64,000 nt of DNA from Robertmurraya massiliosenegalensis JC6 (GTDB lineage: Bacteria > Bacillota > Bacilli > Bacillales > Cytobacillaceae): the NCBI RefSeq assembly GCF_000311725.1, contig NZ_HE978511.1, positions 831,214 to 895,213 on the forward strand, written 5' to 3'. A program made the position numbers and the translations under genes. Shown here piece by piece: positions 46,302 to 56,167 of this stretch (position 1 is its first letter; each line of letters opens with the position of its first letter). The notes under the pieces are model-generated. The model made no database searches and was not told the origin of the DNA. It saw nothing but the letters and a program-made list of their open reading frames with translations.

Positions 46302-48188
46302 TTATTCGGCTTTAAGACCTTCTTCTTGTGTTACAGCTAGGTCCTGAAGATTAGCCCAACCTTCTTCAATTGAGTAATTTTGAACACGGTTGTTCACCGG
46401 TACTAAAATGGAACGGTATAAAGTTGGGAATACTGGTACTTCATCAACCATTAATTGTTGCCACTTATCGTATACTTCTTTACGATAGTCTACATCAAAT
46501 GCTTCTTGAGAAACACCATCCGCTAATAATGCATCATTTTCATCACTTGCATAGCGTGAGAAGTTATAAAGTGCATCACGGCCATATAATCCCCGTGGGT
46601 CTACGTCGATACCAACACCCCATGCAGCTTGATAAATATCAACAGCTGGATCATCATCACCATTTTGTCCTACTCTCTCATAGAAAGAGTTAAATTCTTG
46701 TAAACGTCCATCTAATAATTCAACCTTAAGACCAATAGCTTCCCAAGCTTGGATATAGTATTGTGCAAGTGGTTCAGCAGTATCTCCACCAGACATTGAA
46801 GCAAAGTTAATTACTAACGGTTCACCATTTTTATCTTCACGGATTCCATCACCATCAACATCAGCATATCCTGCTTCATCAAGCAATTCTTTCGCTTTTT
46901 CTGGGTCATACGTAAGACCAGCATTTGAATCATCATGGAACTCTGGGTGCGAAGGCGGGATTAACGTCGTCGCATTCCAACGAAGACCATGATAGAACTT
47001 TTGACCAACTGTATCATTATCTACTGCATGCCACATAGCTTGACGTAATTTCACGTCACCCATTTTCGCATCCGGATTCGGTTTAACTACTCCAGCTTCT
47101 TTATCCCAAGTACCTAATTTAAATCCAATATACGTATAAGCACGGTCAATTTTACCTAACCATTCAACGTTTGATAAATTAGCATTTGCTGGGAATTGAT
47201 CTACATCAAATGCGCTGACTAAATCTACTTCACCTTTTTGTAGAGCTTGAGCAACAACACTGTTGTTGATTACTTTAATTGTTACAGTGTCAAGTTTTGG
47301 TTCTCCACGCCAGTAATCTGGGTTTTTCTTTAAGACAACCGCTTCCCCAGGAGTGATGCTGTCAACAATAAATGGACCAAAACCGATTGGCTTTTGACGC
47401 ACTTCTGGAGATGAAGAAATATCAGCTACTGCCATATCACCAAAAATATGCTTAGCTAAAGGATATGTCCAAATACTTCCTGTTACTAAAGAAGGTGTTG
47501 ATTCAATGTATGTGATTTGTAATGTTTTGTCATCTAAAACTTCAATACCTGAAATCGTATCAGCTTCACCTGCGTGATATGCTTCAACTCCTACGATATT
47601 TGTGAAATCGGATCCGTAACGAGGACCGTCATAATCTGGATGAGAAATAACTTCGTGAGCAAATAACCAATCTTCAGCCGTTACAGGCTCTCCATCCTGC
47701 CAGTTTACATTGTCTTTAATTTGGAATTTGATGGTTACCCCTTTATCAGCCACTTCAGTAGCCTTGTCAGCAGGTAATGTTGCAAGTACATCTGCAGATA
47801 CTTCATCTAATGGCTCATAAGTAGCAGCACCATCATTTGTATACACATAGTTAGCATCCCAAGTTAGTAAACCTTCATCAAACCAAGATAAAATTTGAGC
47901 ATCAGGGTCACCAGAATAGAAGTTCCAGTTTAAAGTCCCTTCAAATGCTGTATCAGAAACCAATCCGAAGTTAAGATTTCCACCTTCGATAGCTTCTCCT
48001 TCATTTGTTTTTACTTGGCTGAAATCATCGATGGAATATTGTCCATCCTCTTTTTCTTCTGTTTTCTTCTCTGTATCGTCGCCGGAATCTTTAGTAGAAT
48101 CCTTTTCGCCACCAGAGCAAGCAGCCAATGCAAGTACAAGTACTAGCATCATCGCTAATAGAAGTTTGCTAAATTTAGCTTTCTCCAT
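46302..48188 (-). CDS. appA: Oligopeptide-binding lipoprotein of the app-type transporter
   Basis: This 628-residue SBP_bac_5 protein has a lipoprotein signal ending in ALAACSGG. An acidic linker follows, then a binding domain with KDNVNWQDGEPVTAEDWLFA-like and KLRQAMWHAVDNDT blocks. It delivers peptides to AppBC. The ATG at 48188 follows gggagg; the longer frame would overlap the preceding permease. It is the last gene of the operon, whereas in B. subtilis appA comes before appB and appC. Confidence 0.9.
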   Translation of the reverse strand: MEKAKFSKLLLAMMLVLVLALAACSGGEKDSTKDSGDDTEKKTEEKEDGQYSIDDFSQVKTNEGEAIEGGNLNFGLVSDTAFEGTLNWNFYSGDPDAQILSWFDEGLLTWDANYVYTNDGAATYEPLDEVSADVLATLPADKATEVADKGVTIKFQIKDNVNWQDGEPVTAEDWLFAHEVISHPDYDGPRYGSDFTNIVGVEAYHAGEADTISGIEVLDDKTLQITYIESTPSLVTGSIWTYPLAKHIFGDMAVADISSSPEVRQKPIGFGPFIVDSITPGEAVVLKKNPDYWRGEPKLDTVTIKVINNSVVAQALQKGEVDLVSAFDVDQFPANANLSNVEWLGKIDRAYTYIGFKLGTWDKEAGVVKPNPDAKMGDVKLRQAMWHAVDNDTVGQKFYHGLRWNATTLIPPSHPEFHDDSNAGLTYDPEKAKELLDEAGYADVDGDGIREDKNGEPLVINFASMSGGDTAEPLAQYYIQAWEAIGLKVELLDGRLQEFNSFYERVGQNGDDDPAVDIYQAAWGVGIDVDPRGLYGRDALYNFSRYASDENDALLADGVSQEAFDVDYRKEVYDKWQQLMVDEVPVFPTLYRSILVPVNNRVQNYSIEEGWANLQDLAVTQEEGLKAE

Positions 48189-48204
48189 TCTTGTTGCCTC
48201 CCTT

Positions 48205-49110
48205 TTATCCTCTTCTTTGTCTTGCGTCAGTCGCACGCTTTAGCGCTTGGCCAACATTATTTATACTTAACATCAAGACTAAAATTAGTAATGATGCAGG
48301 TACCCAAACCCACCATCTAAATTCAAGTGTTTGCGGGTTTCTTGCATAACTTACAAGAGTCCCTAAACTTGGTGTACTCTCTGGAAAACCAAACCCTAAA
48401 AAGGATAATCCAGATTCTAACCCAATATTTGCCGCCAAATTCAATGTCATCGTTACGATGATTAACGAACTTAAATTTGGCAGGACTTGCGTAAACATAA
48501 TTTTCAAATTTGATGTACCAAGCGTTTTAGAAGCTTGTACATAATCTAGTTCTTTTTCCTGGAGAGCTTTTGAACGAATTAATCGAGCAATCCCCATCCA
48601 CAAAAATGCGGTCATGATTAATGAAAATGATAGGATGCTATACTTTGGCACAATCGCAACAAACACGATAACAATCATTAAAAAAGGTAAAACTTGGAAA
48701 AAATCCAAAATTCTCATCATAATATTGTCAACAGTTCCACCAAAATACCCTGCTACCAATCCATAAATAATACCAATTACTCCTGTCATTAACGTTACCA
48801 GAATCCCTATTGTTAGAGAGTTACGTGTACCGATAATTAACTGTCCAAATACATCTCTTCCACCATAGTCAGTCCCAAGAAGAAATTCCTCGGAAGGTGG
48901 TTGATGAATGGAGAACAAGTCAACCTTTACGATTTCTCTCACATCCAGTAAAACCGAAGCACCATATACTATAACCATTATGATAATGAGTAGAATTAAT
49001 GAACTTAATGCTAATTTATCACGTACAATCTCTCGTCCTATAATTCTCCAACCAGAAGGACTCTTTACCACTTCATGTTCTTTCTCAAGTTCTATTTTGT
49101 TCGTTTCCAT
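48205..49110 (-). CDS. appC: Oligopeptide ABC transporter permease AppC
   Basis: This 301-residue permease has an N-terminal cytosolic segment, a first helix near 35-57, a short outer loop and five more helices with an EAA loop (SKTLGTSNLKIMFTQVLPN). It pairs with AppB. The ATG at 49110 is preferred over the GTG nine bases upstream, which lies within the gaggtg ribosome site. Confidence 0.92.
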   Translation of the reverse strand: METNKIELEKEHEVVKSPSGWRIIGREIVRDKLALSSLILLIIIMVIVYGASVLLDVREIVKVDLFSIHQPPSEEFLLGTDYGGRDVFGQLIIGTRNSLTIGILVTLMTGVIGIIYGLVAGYFGGTVDNIMMRILDFFQVLPFLMIVIVFVAIVPKYSILSFSLIMTAFLWMGIARLIRSKALQEKELDYVQASKTLGTSNLKIMFTQVLPNLSSLIIVTMTLNLAANIGLESGLSFLGFGFPESTPSLGTLVSYARNPQTLEFRWWVWVPASLLILVLMLSINNVGQALKRATDARQRRG

Positions 49111-49136
49111 TTTGATCACCTCACAATTTACGATGC

Positions 49137-50099
49137 TTATTTAATCCGAATACGCGGGTCAACTAGACTAAGAATAATATCTGATAGTAATGCCCCTAGA
49201 ATCGACAAGATTCCAAATAATAGTACAAGAGAAGTTACAACACTATAGTCACGCATTAATATAGAATTATAGAAAAGTTGTCCCATTCCTGGATAACCAA
49301 AGATATTTTCAATAAAGATTGAGCCTCCGATCAATCCAGTAATTTCATATCCAAAAAAAGCAGCAATCGGTAACAGTGAGTTTCTTAAAATATGACGATT
49401 GTATACTCGAGATTCTGAAGCTCCTTTTGCTCTTGCTGTTAAAATAAAATCTTTTTGTTTTGTATCAATAATTTCACTACGTAAGTATTGAACGGTCGAT
49501 ACCGTAGTAATTAAAGCCATAGAAAGGGCAGGAAGCAACATATGATAAATCTTACTCATCACATATTCAAACGTCCCTGGAACCAATCCTGGTTTGACAC
49601 TACCACCAGTAGGGAACCAATCCAAATAGAAACCAAAAAACCATAACATCACCAATGCAAAGATAAATAACGGTGCTGCAAAACCAATGTACGTATAGCC
49701 TGTAATTAAACGATCGGCCCATGAATCGTTATAACGACCACTTGTTATTCCAAGAGGAATTGCAATTAAATATGTTAAAAACAGCGTTAACACAGATAGC
49801 CAGAATGAATTAATAATTCTTTGCCAAACCAACTCTGTAACTGGCATTTTAAAATGGAAGGACTGACCTAAATCCCCTGTAAATAATCCCCCTACCCATC
49901 TAGTATATTGCTCATACCATGGGTCATTTAATCCTAATGCTTCACGTTTTTCAGCAATTGTATTTGGGTCTATATTCGGGTCTATCATTCCAGTTAAGGC
50001 ATCCCCCGGCATCATTTTCGCTAGAATAAATACAATAAGGCTTAGTAAAATCACTTGTGGAATCATAATTATGATTCGCCGTATAGAAAATTTCCACAT
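49137..50099 (-). CDS. appB: Oligopeptide ABC transporter permease AppB
   Basis: This 320-residue permease with six helices has an EAA loop (TARAKGASESRVYNRHILRNS) and GGSIFIENIFGYPGMG near the end. The ATG at 50099 has agaaagg nine bases before it. A TTG at 50108 would overlap the preceding stop and has no room for a ribosome site. Confidence 0.92.
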   Translation of the reverse strand: MWKFSIRRIIIMIPQVILLSLIVFILAKMMPGDALTGMIDPNIDPNTIAEKREALGLNDPWYEQYTRWVGGLFTGDLGQSFHFKMPVTELVWQRIINSFWLSVLTLFLTYLIAIPLGITSGRYNDSWADRLITGYTYIGFAAPLFIFALVMLWFFGFYLDWFPTGGSVKPGLVPGTFEYVMSKIYHMLLPALSMALITTVSTVQYLRSEIIDTKQKDFILTARAKGASESRVYNRHILRNSLLPIAAFFGYEITGLIGGSIFIENIFGYPGMGQLFYNSILMRDYSVVTSLVLLFGILSILGALLSDIILSLVDPRIRIK

Positions 50100-50104
50100 A
50101 ACAA

Positions 50105-51037
50105 TCAACCTTTCTCAGGCAAAGCCACTAGATGTGTATCGGATACGGGCTGCAATGGATAGGCTAAGCCCTCGTCATCAAAGTATTGATTATATGCCTG
50201 TTCATACTCGTTCTTTACTTCTTGTCTGAATTGCAAATGCTTGTCTCGATTTCTCGGATTGATATCTGGAATCGCCGCAACTAGTCGCTTCGTGTAAATG
50301 TGTTGAGGATTATTAAAAATATCCTCTTTAGTCCCAGCCTCTACGTATCTACCTTTATACATGATGCCAATCTGGTCACACATATGTTTGATAACACCTA
50401 AGTCATGACTTATAAACAAATAGGTCAATCCTAATTCCTGCTGTATCTCCTGCATAAAGTTCAAAACTTGAGCTTGCACCGATACATCAAGTGCTGATAC
50501 TGGCTCGTCCGCAATAATGAGCTTTGGTTTCAACGCAATCGCCCTTGCAATTCCAATCCTTTGTCTTTGACCACCTGAAAACTCATGCGGATACTTGAGG
50601 ATACTTTCAGGACTTAATCCGACTAGTTCCAATAATTCTTGGACTCTCTTCGTCTCTTCTCCCTTTGTAAGTTTTTCATAGTTTCGTAGCGGTTCAGAAA
50701 TGATATCAATTACACGTTTTTTTGGATTTAATGAAGAATATGGATCCTGAAAAATCATTTGAATATCTCTGCGAACATCCTTACTTGCACTTGCTATATT
50801 CGTAATATCTTGTCCCTCGAATAAAACTTGTCCAGAAGTAATCTTATTTAATCCAATAATGGCACGACCAGTCGTTGTTTTTCCTGAGCCAGATTCACCA
50901 ACCAAACCATACGTTTTGCCTTTTTCAATCGATAAATTGACCCCATCTACCGCTTTGACATGGCCTAGCGTCCTGCCAAAAAGGCCTCCTTTAACAGGAA
51001 AGTGAACCTTCAAGTCCTTTACTTCAAGATATGACAT
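50105..51037 (-). CDS. appF: Oligopeptide ABC transporter ATP-binding protein AppF
   Basis: This 310-residue ABC ATPase has Walker A GESGSGKTT, signature SGGQRQRIGIARAI and Walker B LIIADEP. It begins MSYLEVKDLKVHFPVKGG, as is usual for OppF/AppF proteins. The ATG at 51037 has ggaggg upstream and overlaps the end of appD by 14 bases; the longer frame into appD is not needed. Confidence 0.93.
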   Translation of the reverse strand: MSYLEVKDLKVHFPVKGGLFGRTLGHVKAVDGVNLSIEKGKTYGLVGESGSGKTTTGRAIIGLNKITSGQVLFEGQDITNIASASKDVRRDIQMIFQDPYSSLNPKKRVIDIISEPLRNYEKLTKGEETKRVQELLELVGLSPESILKYPHEFSGGQRQRIGIARAIALKPKLIIADEPVSALDVSVQAQVLNFMQEIQQELGLTYLFISHDLGVIKHMCDQIGIMYKGRYVEAGTKEDIFNNPQHIYTKRLVAAIPDINPRNRDKHLQFRQEVKNEYEQAYNQYFDDEGLAYPLQPVSDTHLVALPEKG

Positions 51038-52034
51038 GCTGCTTACCCTCCTTATCTCCATCAGGAAAATGAAAATCCTTATAGCAGGTGCAGCGAACAA
51101 AGTGACCAGGACTTACTTCGTGCAATTCTGGATTCTTTTCATGCGCAGAATCTGGAATCCACGGAATTCTCGCACCAAAGCGACAACCCTCTCTCGGCAG
51201 GTTCTGCAATGCTGGAACCACTCCCTGAATGACATGCAGTGTTGATTGTTCTTCCGTTGTAGGTACTGAATTCAAGAGTGACCTTGTATACGGATGTAAT
51301 GGATTTTCAAATAATGTATAGACATCAGCGATTTCAACGATTTGACCTGCGTACATAACCGCTACTCGATCAGCCATTTCTGCAACTACCCCTAAATCGT
51401 GGGTGATAAGAATAACGCCCGCTCCTGATTCCTCTTTTAAATCCTTAATTAAATCAAGAATTTGCGATTGAATCGTAACATCAAGCGCTGTTGTTGGTTC
51501 ATCAGCAATCAACAACTCAGGATTATTAGCGATCGCCATGGCAATGACAACCCTTTGTCTCATTCCACCTGATAATTCATGAGGGAATTGATTAAAAACA
51601 TGTTCAGGGCGAGGGATCCCAACTTTATTCAATAATTCTATTACTTTAGTCTTTCTCTTTTCAGCAGACTGTGTACCGTGAATCAGTAGGATTTCTCCAA
51701 TTTGTTCCCCTATAACCATCAGTGGATTTAAAGCAGTTAAAGGATCCTGGAAAATCATTCCCATGTCCTTCCCACGCAGTTTATTTAATTTGTTTATCGG
51801 TAAGTTCGTAATATTCTGACCTTTAAAAAGGATATCTCCTTCAATCTTCGCTCTACTATGAAGATTCATGATTGAAAAAGCTAAAGCACTTTTTCCACAT
51901 CCAGATTCACCCACAATGGCGAGTAGTTCATTTTTATTTACGGATAAAGATACTCCATCGACCGCTGCATAGTAGTCATCTTTTATTCGAAAAGATGTTC
52001 TAAGATTATCTATTTTTAAGATTGGCTCGCTCAA
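51024..52034 (-). CDS. appD: Oligopeptide ABC transporter ATP-binding protein AppD
   Basis: This 336-residue ABC ATPase has Walker A GESGCGKSA, signature SGGMRQRVVIAMAI and Walker B LLIADEPT. The C-terminal oligopeptide extension has several cysteines (EGCRFGARIPW, FVRCTCY), which may hold an iron-sulphur cluster as reported for some Dpp/Opp ATPases. It is the first gene of the D-F-B-C-A operon. Ribosome site aggggg. Confidence 0.92.
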   Translation of the reverse strand: MSEPILKIDNLRTSFRIKDDYYAAVDGVSLSVNKNELLAIVGESGCGKSALAFSIMNLHSRAKIEGDILFKGQNITNLPINKLNKLRGKDMGMIFQDPLTALNPLMVIGEQIGEILLIHGTQSAEKRKTKVIELLNKVGIPRPEHVFNQFPHELSGGMRQRVVIAMAIANNPELLIADEPTTALDVTIQSQILDLIKDLKEESGAGVILITHDLGVVAEMADRVAVMYAGQIVEIADVYTLFENPLHPYTRSLLNSVPTTEEQSTLHVIQGVVPALQNLPREGCRFGARIPWIPDSAHEKNPELHEVSPGHFVRCTCYKDFHFPDGDKEGKQHVIS

Positions 52035-52181
52035 ATTAATCCCCCTAACCCTTCACATGAAACTTATATTTGAATAGTAAAATATAGATTTAGACCCAAC
52101 AGTTATTTTTTGAAGGCACATTTATAATCTTTCGTGTACCGGCTATTCAAATTATTCTGTTTATTCGTTTGTTTGATTAAA

Positions 52182-52210
52182 ATATTATTACAATCTTATT
52201 TAAATAGCAA
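52182..52210 (-). promoter_or_regulatory. Probable promoter of the app-type operon
   Basis: On the minus strand TTGCTA (52205-52210) is followed after 17 bases by TAATAT (52182-52187). This gives a leader of about 140 bases before appD; no riboswitch or clear CodY box is visible in it. Confidence 0.5.
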
Positions 52211-52298
52211 GAGTTTTTTTACAATTATTAAATTTCTCTTAATTGGTAACTTTCTAAAATCCCTTTAAATCAATCATTTCCAATAGATTCCATTTATT

Positions 52299-53033
52299 TC
52301 ACTTTATGAAATATTCGGAATTCGAATAAAAATTTACTTTTGCGGAAAAACTTCCATCTTTAGGAATTACTTTTGTAAGGTGATATCCAATTGCATATCC
52401 TAGTAATCTTGGATATCCTCTTCCTCCGAATAAAATTTGGTCATGAAGCCCTTCTTCTCTTTTGGTTGCGATAATTTCATTTCGGAGTTCATCCCAATAT
52501 TGTTCTAATTCTTTTTCAGAATAATACTGACACCATTTTGCCAGATATTTTTCTCCGCAGTAATACTCCACAGCGTGTTCAGCTAATCCTTCTAAAATAA
52601 TCGAATCTAGTAAAGTATATTCCTTCATTTTTTTTCTATGTTTATTGATTCTACAAACATGGTGATATTCATGGACAAATAGGGCTTCTATCTCTTTTAT
52701 ATCTTCTAGTGGAGAAAGAAAAAGGAAGATGCTTTTTTTAAAAGATACCCCACCTTTATCTGCAAAGTTGCTTTGAATAGGAAATATATAAATTTCAACT
52801 TCAGGTCCTTTCCACCGTTTTTGATATTTGCGGAAAAGCCTTGCTACTTCTTCCCAAACCTTGTTCTCTTGAATGTCTTGAAAATATCCCCATGTTCGCC
52901 GATTCGGCCTATACATACCAAACTGGACTAAGTAAGAATATAAGAGGGGTTTACTTGAATCGATTTGTCGACATATTTTTTTCGGGTCATCAAAATTCTC
53001 CTCCAACCATTTATCTGTCCGCACTACTCCCAT
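52299..53033 (-). CDS. yjaZ: DUF2268 putative Zn-dependent protease YjaZ
   Basis: This 244-residue protein has the zinc-peptidase motif HEYHH (His121, Glu122, His125) and a downstream EGLAEHAVEYY that would supply the third ligand, as in the DUF2268 family. A peptidase function is therefore likely but unproven. The position between the app operon and fabF is the same as B. subtilis yjaZ. Ribosome site ggtggagga. The last residues (about 225-244) lie in an A/T-rich end. Confidence 0.82.
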   Translation of the reverse strand: MGVVRTDKWLEENFDDPKKICRQIDSSKPLLYSYLVQFGMYRPNRRTWGYFQDIQENKVWEEVARLFRKYQKRWKGPEVEIYIFPIQSNFADKGGVSFKKSIFLFLSPLEDIKEIEALFVHEYHHVCRINKHRKKMKEYTLLDSIILEGLAEHAVEYYCGEKYLAKWCQYYSEKELEQYWDELRNEIIATKREEGLHDQILFGGRGYPRLLGYAIGYHLTKVIPKDGSFSAKVNFYSNSEYFIK

Positions 53034-53075
53034 TCCTCCACCTCCGTTTTTTCTTTAGTTTATGAATTTAAAATG

Positions 53076-53130
53076 CAAAAAGAGACTGCAGTTAAGCCTG
53101 ATGAATCTCGACTTAGTAAACTGCAGTCCC
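53076..53130 (-). terminator. Hairpin between the candidate 35-residue ORF and yjaZ
   Basis: A perfect 10-bp stem (gactgcagtt / aactgcagtc) with a 26-base loop is followed on the minus strand by T residues. Confidence 0.6.
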
Positions 53131-53131
53131 T

Positions 53132-53239
53132 TTAATTATCGGATCCTCCGTCATAATATCCGCTTTTAAGATGCCTTTCGATTTGCGCTCTATCTGTGTA
53201 AGCTAGTCGTGTTATCGTAACCGATACAAAAATCAACAT
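53132..53239 (-). CDS. Candidate 35-residue hydrophobic/charged peptide
   Basis: On the minus strand an open frame starts at ATG 53239. It reads MLIFVSVTITRLAYTDR at its start and KSGYYDGGSDN at its end. It has a short hydrophobic segment and a charged tail and is followed directly by a terminator-like hairpin. No convincing ribosome site precedes the ATG, and the open frame continues 11 codons upstream without another start. It may be a real small gene of the fabF-yjaZ gap or a remnant. Confidence 0.35.
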   Translation of the reverse strand: MLIFVSVTITRLAYTDRAQIERHLKSGYYDGGSDN

Positions 53240-53297
53240 AACATAAAAATTTGATACATTTAAAAGAACGACTCATGAAACATACTGTCTCTAAACA

Positions 53298-53332
53298 CAA
53301 AAAAAGGACGCCCTATCTAATAGGACATCCTC
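53298..53332 (-). terminator. Terminator of fabH-fabF
   Basis: An inverted repeat (aggacgcccta / taggacatcct with two mismatches) is followed on the minus strand by seven T residues, 18 bases past the fabF stop. Confidence 0.8.
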
Positions 53333-53349
53333 TTGTCTCTCTATGATGA

Positions 53350-54588
53350 CTATTCATACTTACGAAAAACGATGGTTGCGTTGTGGCCGCCGAAGCCTAA
53401 GGAATTACTTAGGGCTGCCTGGACTTCCTGCTTTCTTGCTTCATTTGGTACGTAATCAAGATCACATTCTGGATCTGGTGTTTGCAAATTGATCGTTGGT
53501 GGTAATACTGCATCTCTTAAGGATAGAACTGTGAAGATCGCTTCCACACCACCAGCTGCACCTAACAAGTGACCTGTCATTGATTTTGTTGAGCTCACTG
53601 CTAGTTTATAAGCATGCTCACCAAACACCTCTTTGATCGCTAATGTTTCAAATTTATCGTTATAATCCGTGCTTGTACCATGGGCATTAATATAACCAAT
53701 ATCCTCTGGCTTCAATTCAGCATCCTCGATCGCCATTTTCATTGCGCGAGCTCCGCCTTCTCCTCCAGGTGCTGGTGCAGTGATATGGTAAGCATCACCC
53801 GTCGCACCATAGCCAACGATTTCAGCATAAATTTTTGCACCACGAGCTAACGCATGCTCTAGTTCCTCAAGGACAACAATTCCAGCTCCTTCTCCCATGA
53901 CAAAACCGTCTCGATTTAAATCAAATGGACGACTTGCTGTACTTGGATCTGGATTAGTTGACAATGCTTTATTGGCACAGAATCCAGCCATCGCCATTCT
54001 CGAAATTGGCGCTTCTGAGCCACCGGTTACCATCGCATCCGCCGCACCTCTTTGAATTACTTTAAAAGCATCTCCAATGGAATTCGTACCTGTTGCACAA
54101 GCCGTAACTGTACAAGAATTAAATCCTCTTGCACCCAGTGTGATAGAAACCTGGCCTGCTGCCATATCTGGGATCATCATTGGTACGAAAAAGGGACTTA
54201 CTCTTCGATAACCTTTATTTAAAAATGTTTCAAACTGATTCTCGAAAGTTTCCATTCCGCCAATCCCTGAACCGATCCACACGCCTACTCGATGAGAATT
54301 GTCATCATTAATATCAAGACCAGCATCCTTCACAGCCATTACTGAAGCTGCGACAGCATAGTGAGTGAAACGATCCATTTTTCTAGCATCTTTTTTATCA
54401 ATATATTCTTCTACATTAAAGTCCTTCACTTCTGCGACAACCTTCGCAGGGTAATCATCTGGGTTCAATCTTGTTAAAACTCCGACACCAGAGACTCCTT
54501 CTTGAATCTTTTTCCACGTTGTTTCCGCATCATTTCCGAGTGGAGTTACGGCACCAATTCCTGTTACAACTACTCTTCGTTTCGTCAT
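53350..54588 (-). CDS. fabF: 3-oxoacyl-[acyl-carrier-protein] synthase II
   Basis: This 412-residue condensing enzyme has the Cys-His-His triad: Cys164 in TACATGTNS, the first His in [10 protein letters not shown] and the second in SMTGHLLGA. It elongates acyl-ACP with malonyl-ACP. The ATG at 54588 follows aaaggag. It lies 33 bases downstream of fabH as in B. subtilis, so the two form an operon under FapR. Confidence 0.95.
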   Translation of the reverse strand: MTKRRVVVTGIGAVTPLGNDAETTWKKIQEGVSGVGVLTRLNPDDYPAKVVAEVKDFNVEEYIDKKDARKMDRFTHYAVAASVMAVKDAGLDINDDNSHRVGVWIGSGIGGMETFENQFETFLNKGYRRVSPFFVPMMIPDMAAGQVSITLGARGFNSCTVTACATGTNSIGDAFKVIQRGAADAMVTGGSEAPISRMAMAGFCANKALSTNPDPSTASRPFDLNRDGFVMGEGAGIVVLEELEHALARGAKIYAEIVGYGATGDAYHITAPAPGGEGGARAMKMAIEDAELKPEDIGYINAHGTSTDYNDKFETLAIKEVFGEHAYKLAVSSTKSMTGHLLGAAGGVEAIFTVLSLRDAVLPPTINLQTPDPECDLDYVPNEARKQEVQAALSNSLGFGGHNATIVFRKYE

Positions 54589-54621
54589 TATTTCCATCTC
54601 CTTTGCACAAAAAATAGGAAT

Positions 54622-55554
54622 TTATTTTCCCCATCTTAATGCTATCGCGCCCCAAGTTAAGCCACCGCCGAAGCCAACCATAACAATAACATCATCATCC
54701 TTGATTTTTCCATTCTCCAGCTCTTCGACGATTGAAATCGGAATCGAAGCTGCAGAAGTATTTCCATATTTATGAACGGTTTTTGACATCTTTTCTAACG
54801 GAAGTTCCAATCTTTCTCTAGAAGCTTCCATGATTCGAATGTTAGCCTGATGAGGAATAAGCATATCAACATCTTCCTTCGTTAATCCTGCTTTCGCTAA
54901 CACATTTACACTACTTTCACCCATCTGACGCACAGCAAATTTAAATACTTCTCTACCATTCATAATAATATATTCGTCTTGATAGAGGAATTTTCCTCCT
55001 GTGCCATCAGCTCCTAATTCAAATGCTAAAATTCCACGATTATCAGAAACTTGGCCAATTACTGCAGCACCTGCACCGTCACCAAACAATACAGCCGTCC
55101 CACGATCATCCCAGTCTGTAATCTTCGATAATTTTTCTACACCTACTACTAGGACATATTTATACGTTCCACTTTCAACAAATTGCTTTGCTGTCACCAT
55201 TCCATACATAAAGCCAGCACATGCAGCACTAATGTCCATTGCTGCTGCATTCACTGCGCCAAGTTTTTCTTGAATCCTGCAAGAAACAGATGGGAATGGC
55301 GCATCTGGAGTAACCGTTGCAACTAAAATAAGTCCAATCTCTTCTGGAGAAATGTTAGCATCCTTCATTGCTGCTTTTGCAGCTCGGTATGCCATATCAG
55401 ATGTGTCAATATCATCATCTGCTATTCTTCTTTCTTCAATTCCTGTTCTTGTTCTGATCCATTCATCAGAGGTATCCATTTTCTTTTCCAAATCAGCATT
55501 GGTTACGATATTTTCTGGAAGATACCTACCTATTCCTACAACTCCTGCGTTCAT
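54622..55554 (-). CDS. fabH: 3-oxoacyl-[acyl-carrier-protein] synthase III
   Basis: This 310-residue condensing enzyme starts fatty-acid synthesis from acetyl- or branched-chain acyl-CoA and malonyl-ACP. The triad is visible: Cys112 in [10 protein letters not shown], His in IPHQANIRI and Asn in YGNTSAASI. Ribosome site aaaggag. The promoter and a FapR-like operator lie about 100-145 bases upstream. Confidence 0.95.
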   Translation of the reverse strand: MNAGVVGIGRYLPENIVTNADLEKKMDTSDEWIRTRTGIEERRIADDDIDTSDMAYRAAKAAMKDANISPEEIGLILVATVTPDAPFPSVSCRIQEKLGAVNAAAMDISAACAGFMYGMVTAKQFVESGTYKYVLVVGVEKLSKITDWDDRGTAVLFGDGAGAAVIGQVSDNRGILAFELGADGTGGKFLYQDEYIIMNGREVFKFAVRQMGESSVNVLAKAGLTKEDVDMLIPHQANIRIMEASRERLELPLEKMSKTVHKYGNTSAASIPISIVEELENGKIKDDDVIVMVGFGGGLTWGAIALRWGK

Positions 55555-55649
55555 CCCTAATCTCCTTTCATCTTAAAAAAAGATGTAAGATTTTTAATAA
55601 CTCCCACTTAGATGGGATATTTCTTGTCTCATCATTTTTATTATCAATT

Positions 55650-55668
55650 ATTATGACTTGGTACTAAT
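55650..55668 (-). promoter_or_regulatory. FapR-like operator upstream of fabH
   Basis: The minus strand reads ATTAGTACCAAGTCATAAT, starting two bases after the -10 hexamer. It shares ATTAGTAYCARGTYNTAAT with the site upstream of fabI in this window. FapR represses the fabHA-fabF operon in B. subtilis. Confidence 0.75.
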
Positions 55669-55669
55669 T

Positions 55670-55698
55670 ATTTTATCAAGAGAGATTCAATCGTGCAA
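55670..55698 (-). promoter_or_regulatory. Sigma-A promoter of fabH-fabF
   Basis: On the minus strand TTGCAC (55693-55698) is followed after 17 bases by TAAAAT (55670-55675), directly adjoining the FapR-like operator. Confidence 0.7.
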
Positions 55699-55830
55699 CT
55701 TTTTTAATTTGATCCTTTATCTTGAGTGGATGATTAAGAGTTATGACACCCTCTCTTTCTTTCATTTTCCACATTTGTCTATACAATTATTAATTTGAGG
55801 AATAAATTATATCGAGGGAGGTGCCTTAAA

Positions 55831-56163
55831 ATGGCGGAAGACAAAGTACAACGTGAAGAAGTTGATCGTTTCTCAAGATTCATGTTTGGAGAACGTCACA
55901 CTTCCTCTTTCGAAGAACCGGAAAAAAGGGAAAAAGAAGATTGGGACTGGATTCTTGGTAGTAGGGAAAGTCATACAGAAGAAGAGCAGAACAACAAAAG
56001 TACATTAAATGGATTTAATAAAACGATTGATGAGTTTTTACAAAAAGTAGACTATATGGAAGTGATGAACCATATCGATACACTAATGACTTCAACAAAG
56101 GAGTTAAAACCATTATTAACTAAGCTAAAGCCACTCCTAGAAAATTTTTTATCGAAAAAATAG
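55831..56163 (+). CDS. Small hypothetical protein with RFMFG and DWDWILG motifs
   Basis: This 110-residue charged protein has two aromatic patches, RFSRFMFG (residues 14-20) and DWDWILGSRE (38-46). A C-terminal amphipathic helix follows (about 62-110, MNHIDTLMTSTKELKPLLTKLKPLL). There is no membrane segment. A gggaggtg site precedes the ATG at 55831; an upstream 12-codon extension is unlikely. It replaces comZ/yjzB in the place between med and fabH. I do not recognise the family; it looks like a Bacillaceae-specific protein, possibly sporulation-related by composition (inference). Confidence 0.6.
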   Translation: MAEDKVQREEVDRFSRFMFGERHTSSFEEPEKREKEDWDWILGSRESHTEEEQNNKSTLNGFNKTIDEFLQKVDYMEVMNHIDTLMTSTKELKPLLTKLKPLLENFLSKK

Positions 56164-56167
56164 TGGA

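Noticed and set aside
46370-46693. His-rich 107-residue frame antisense to appA
   Set aside because: The histidine richness comes from the codon composition of the opposite strand; appA is well supported.
52035-52181. Possible CodY box in the app operon leader
   Set aside because: The best A/T-rich matches have five or more mismatches to the CodY motif, near chance for this composition.
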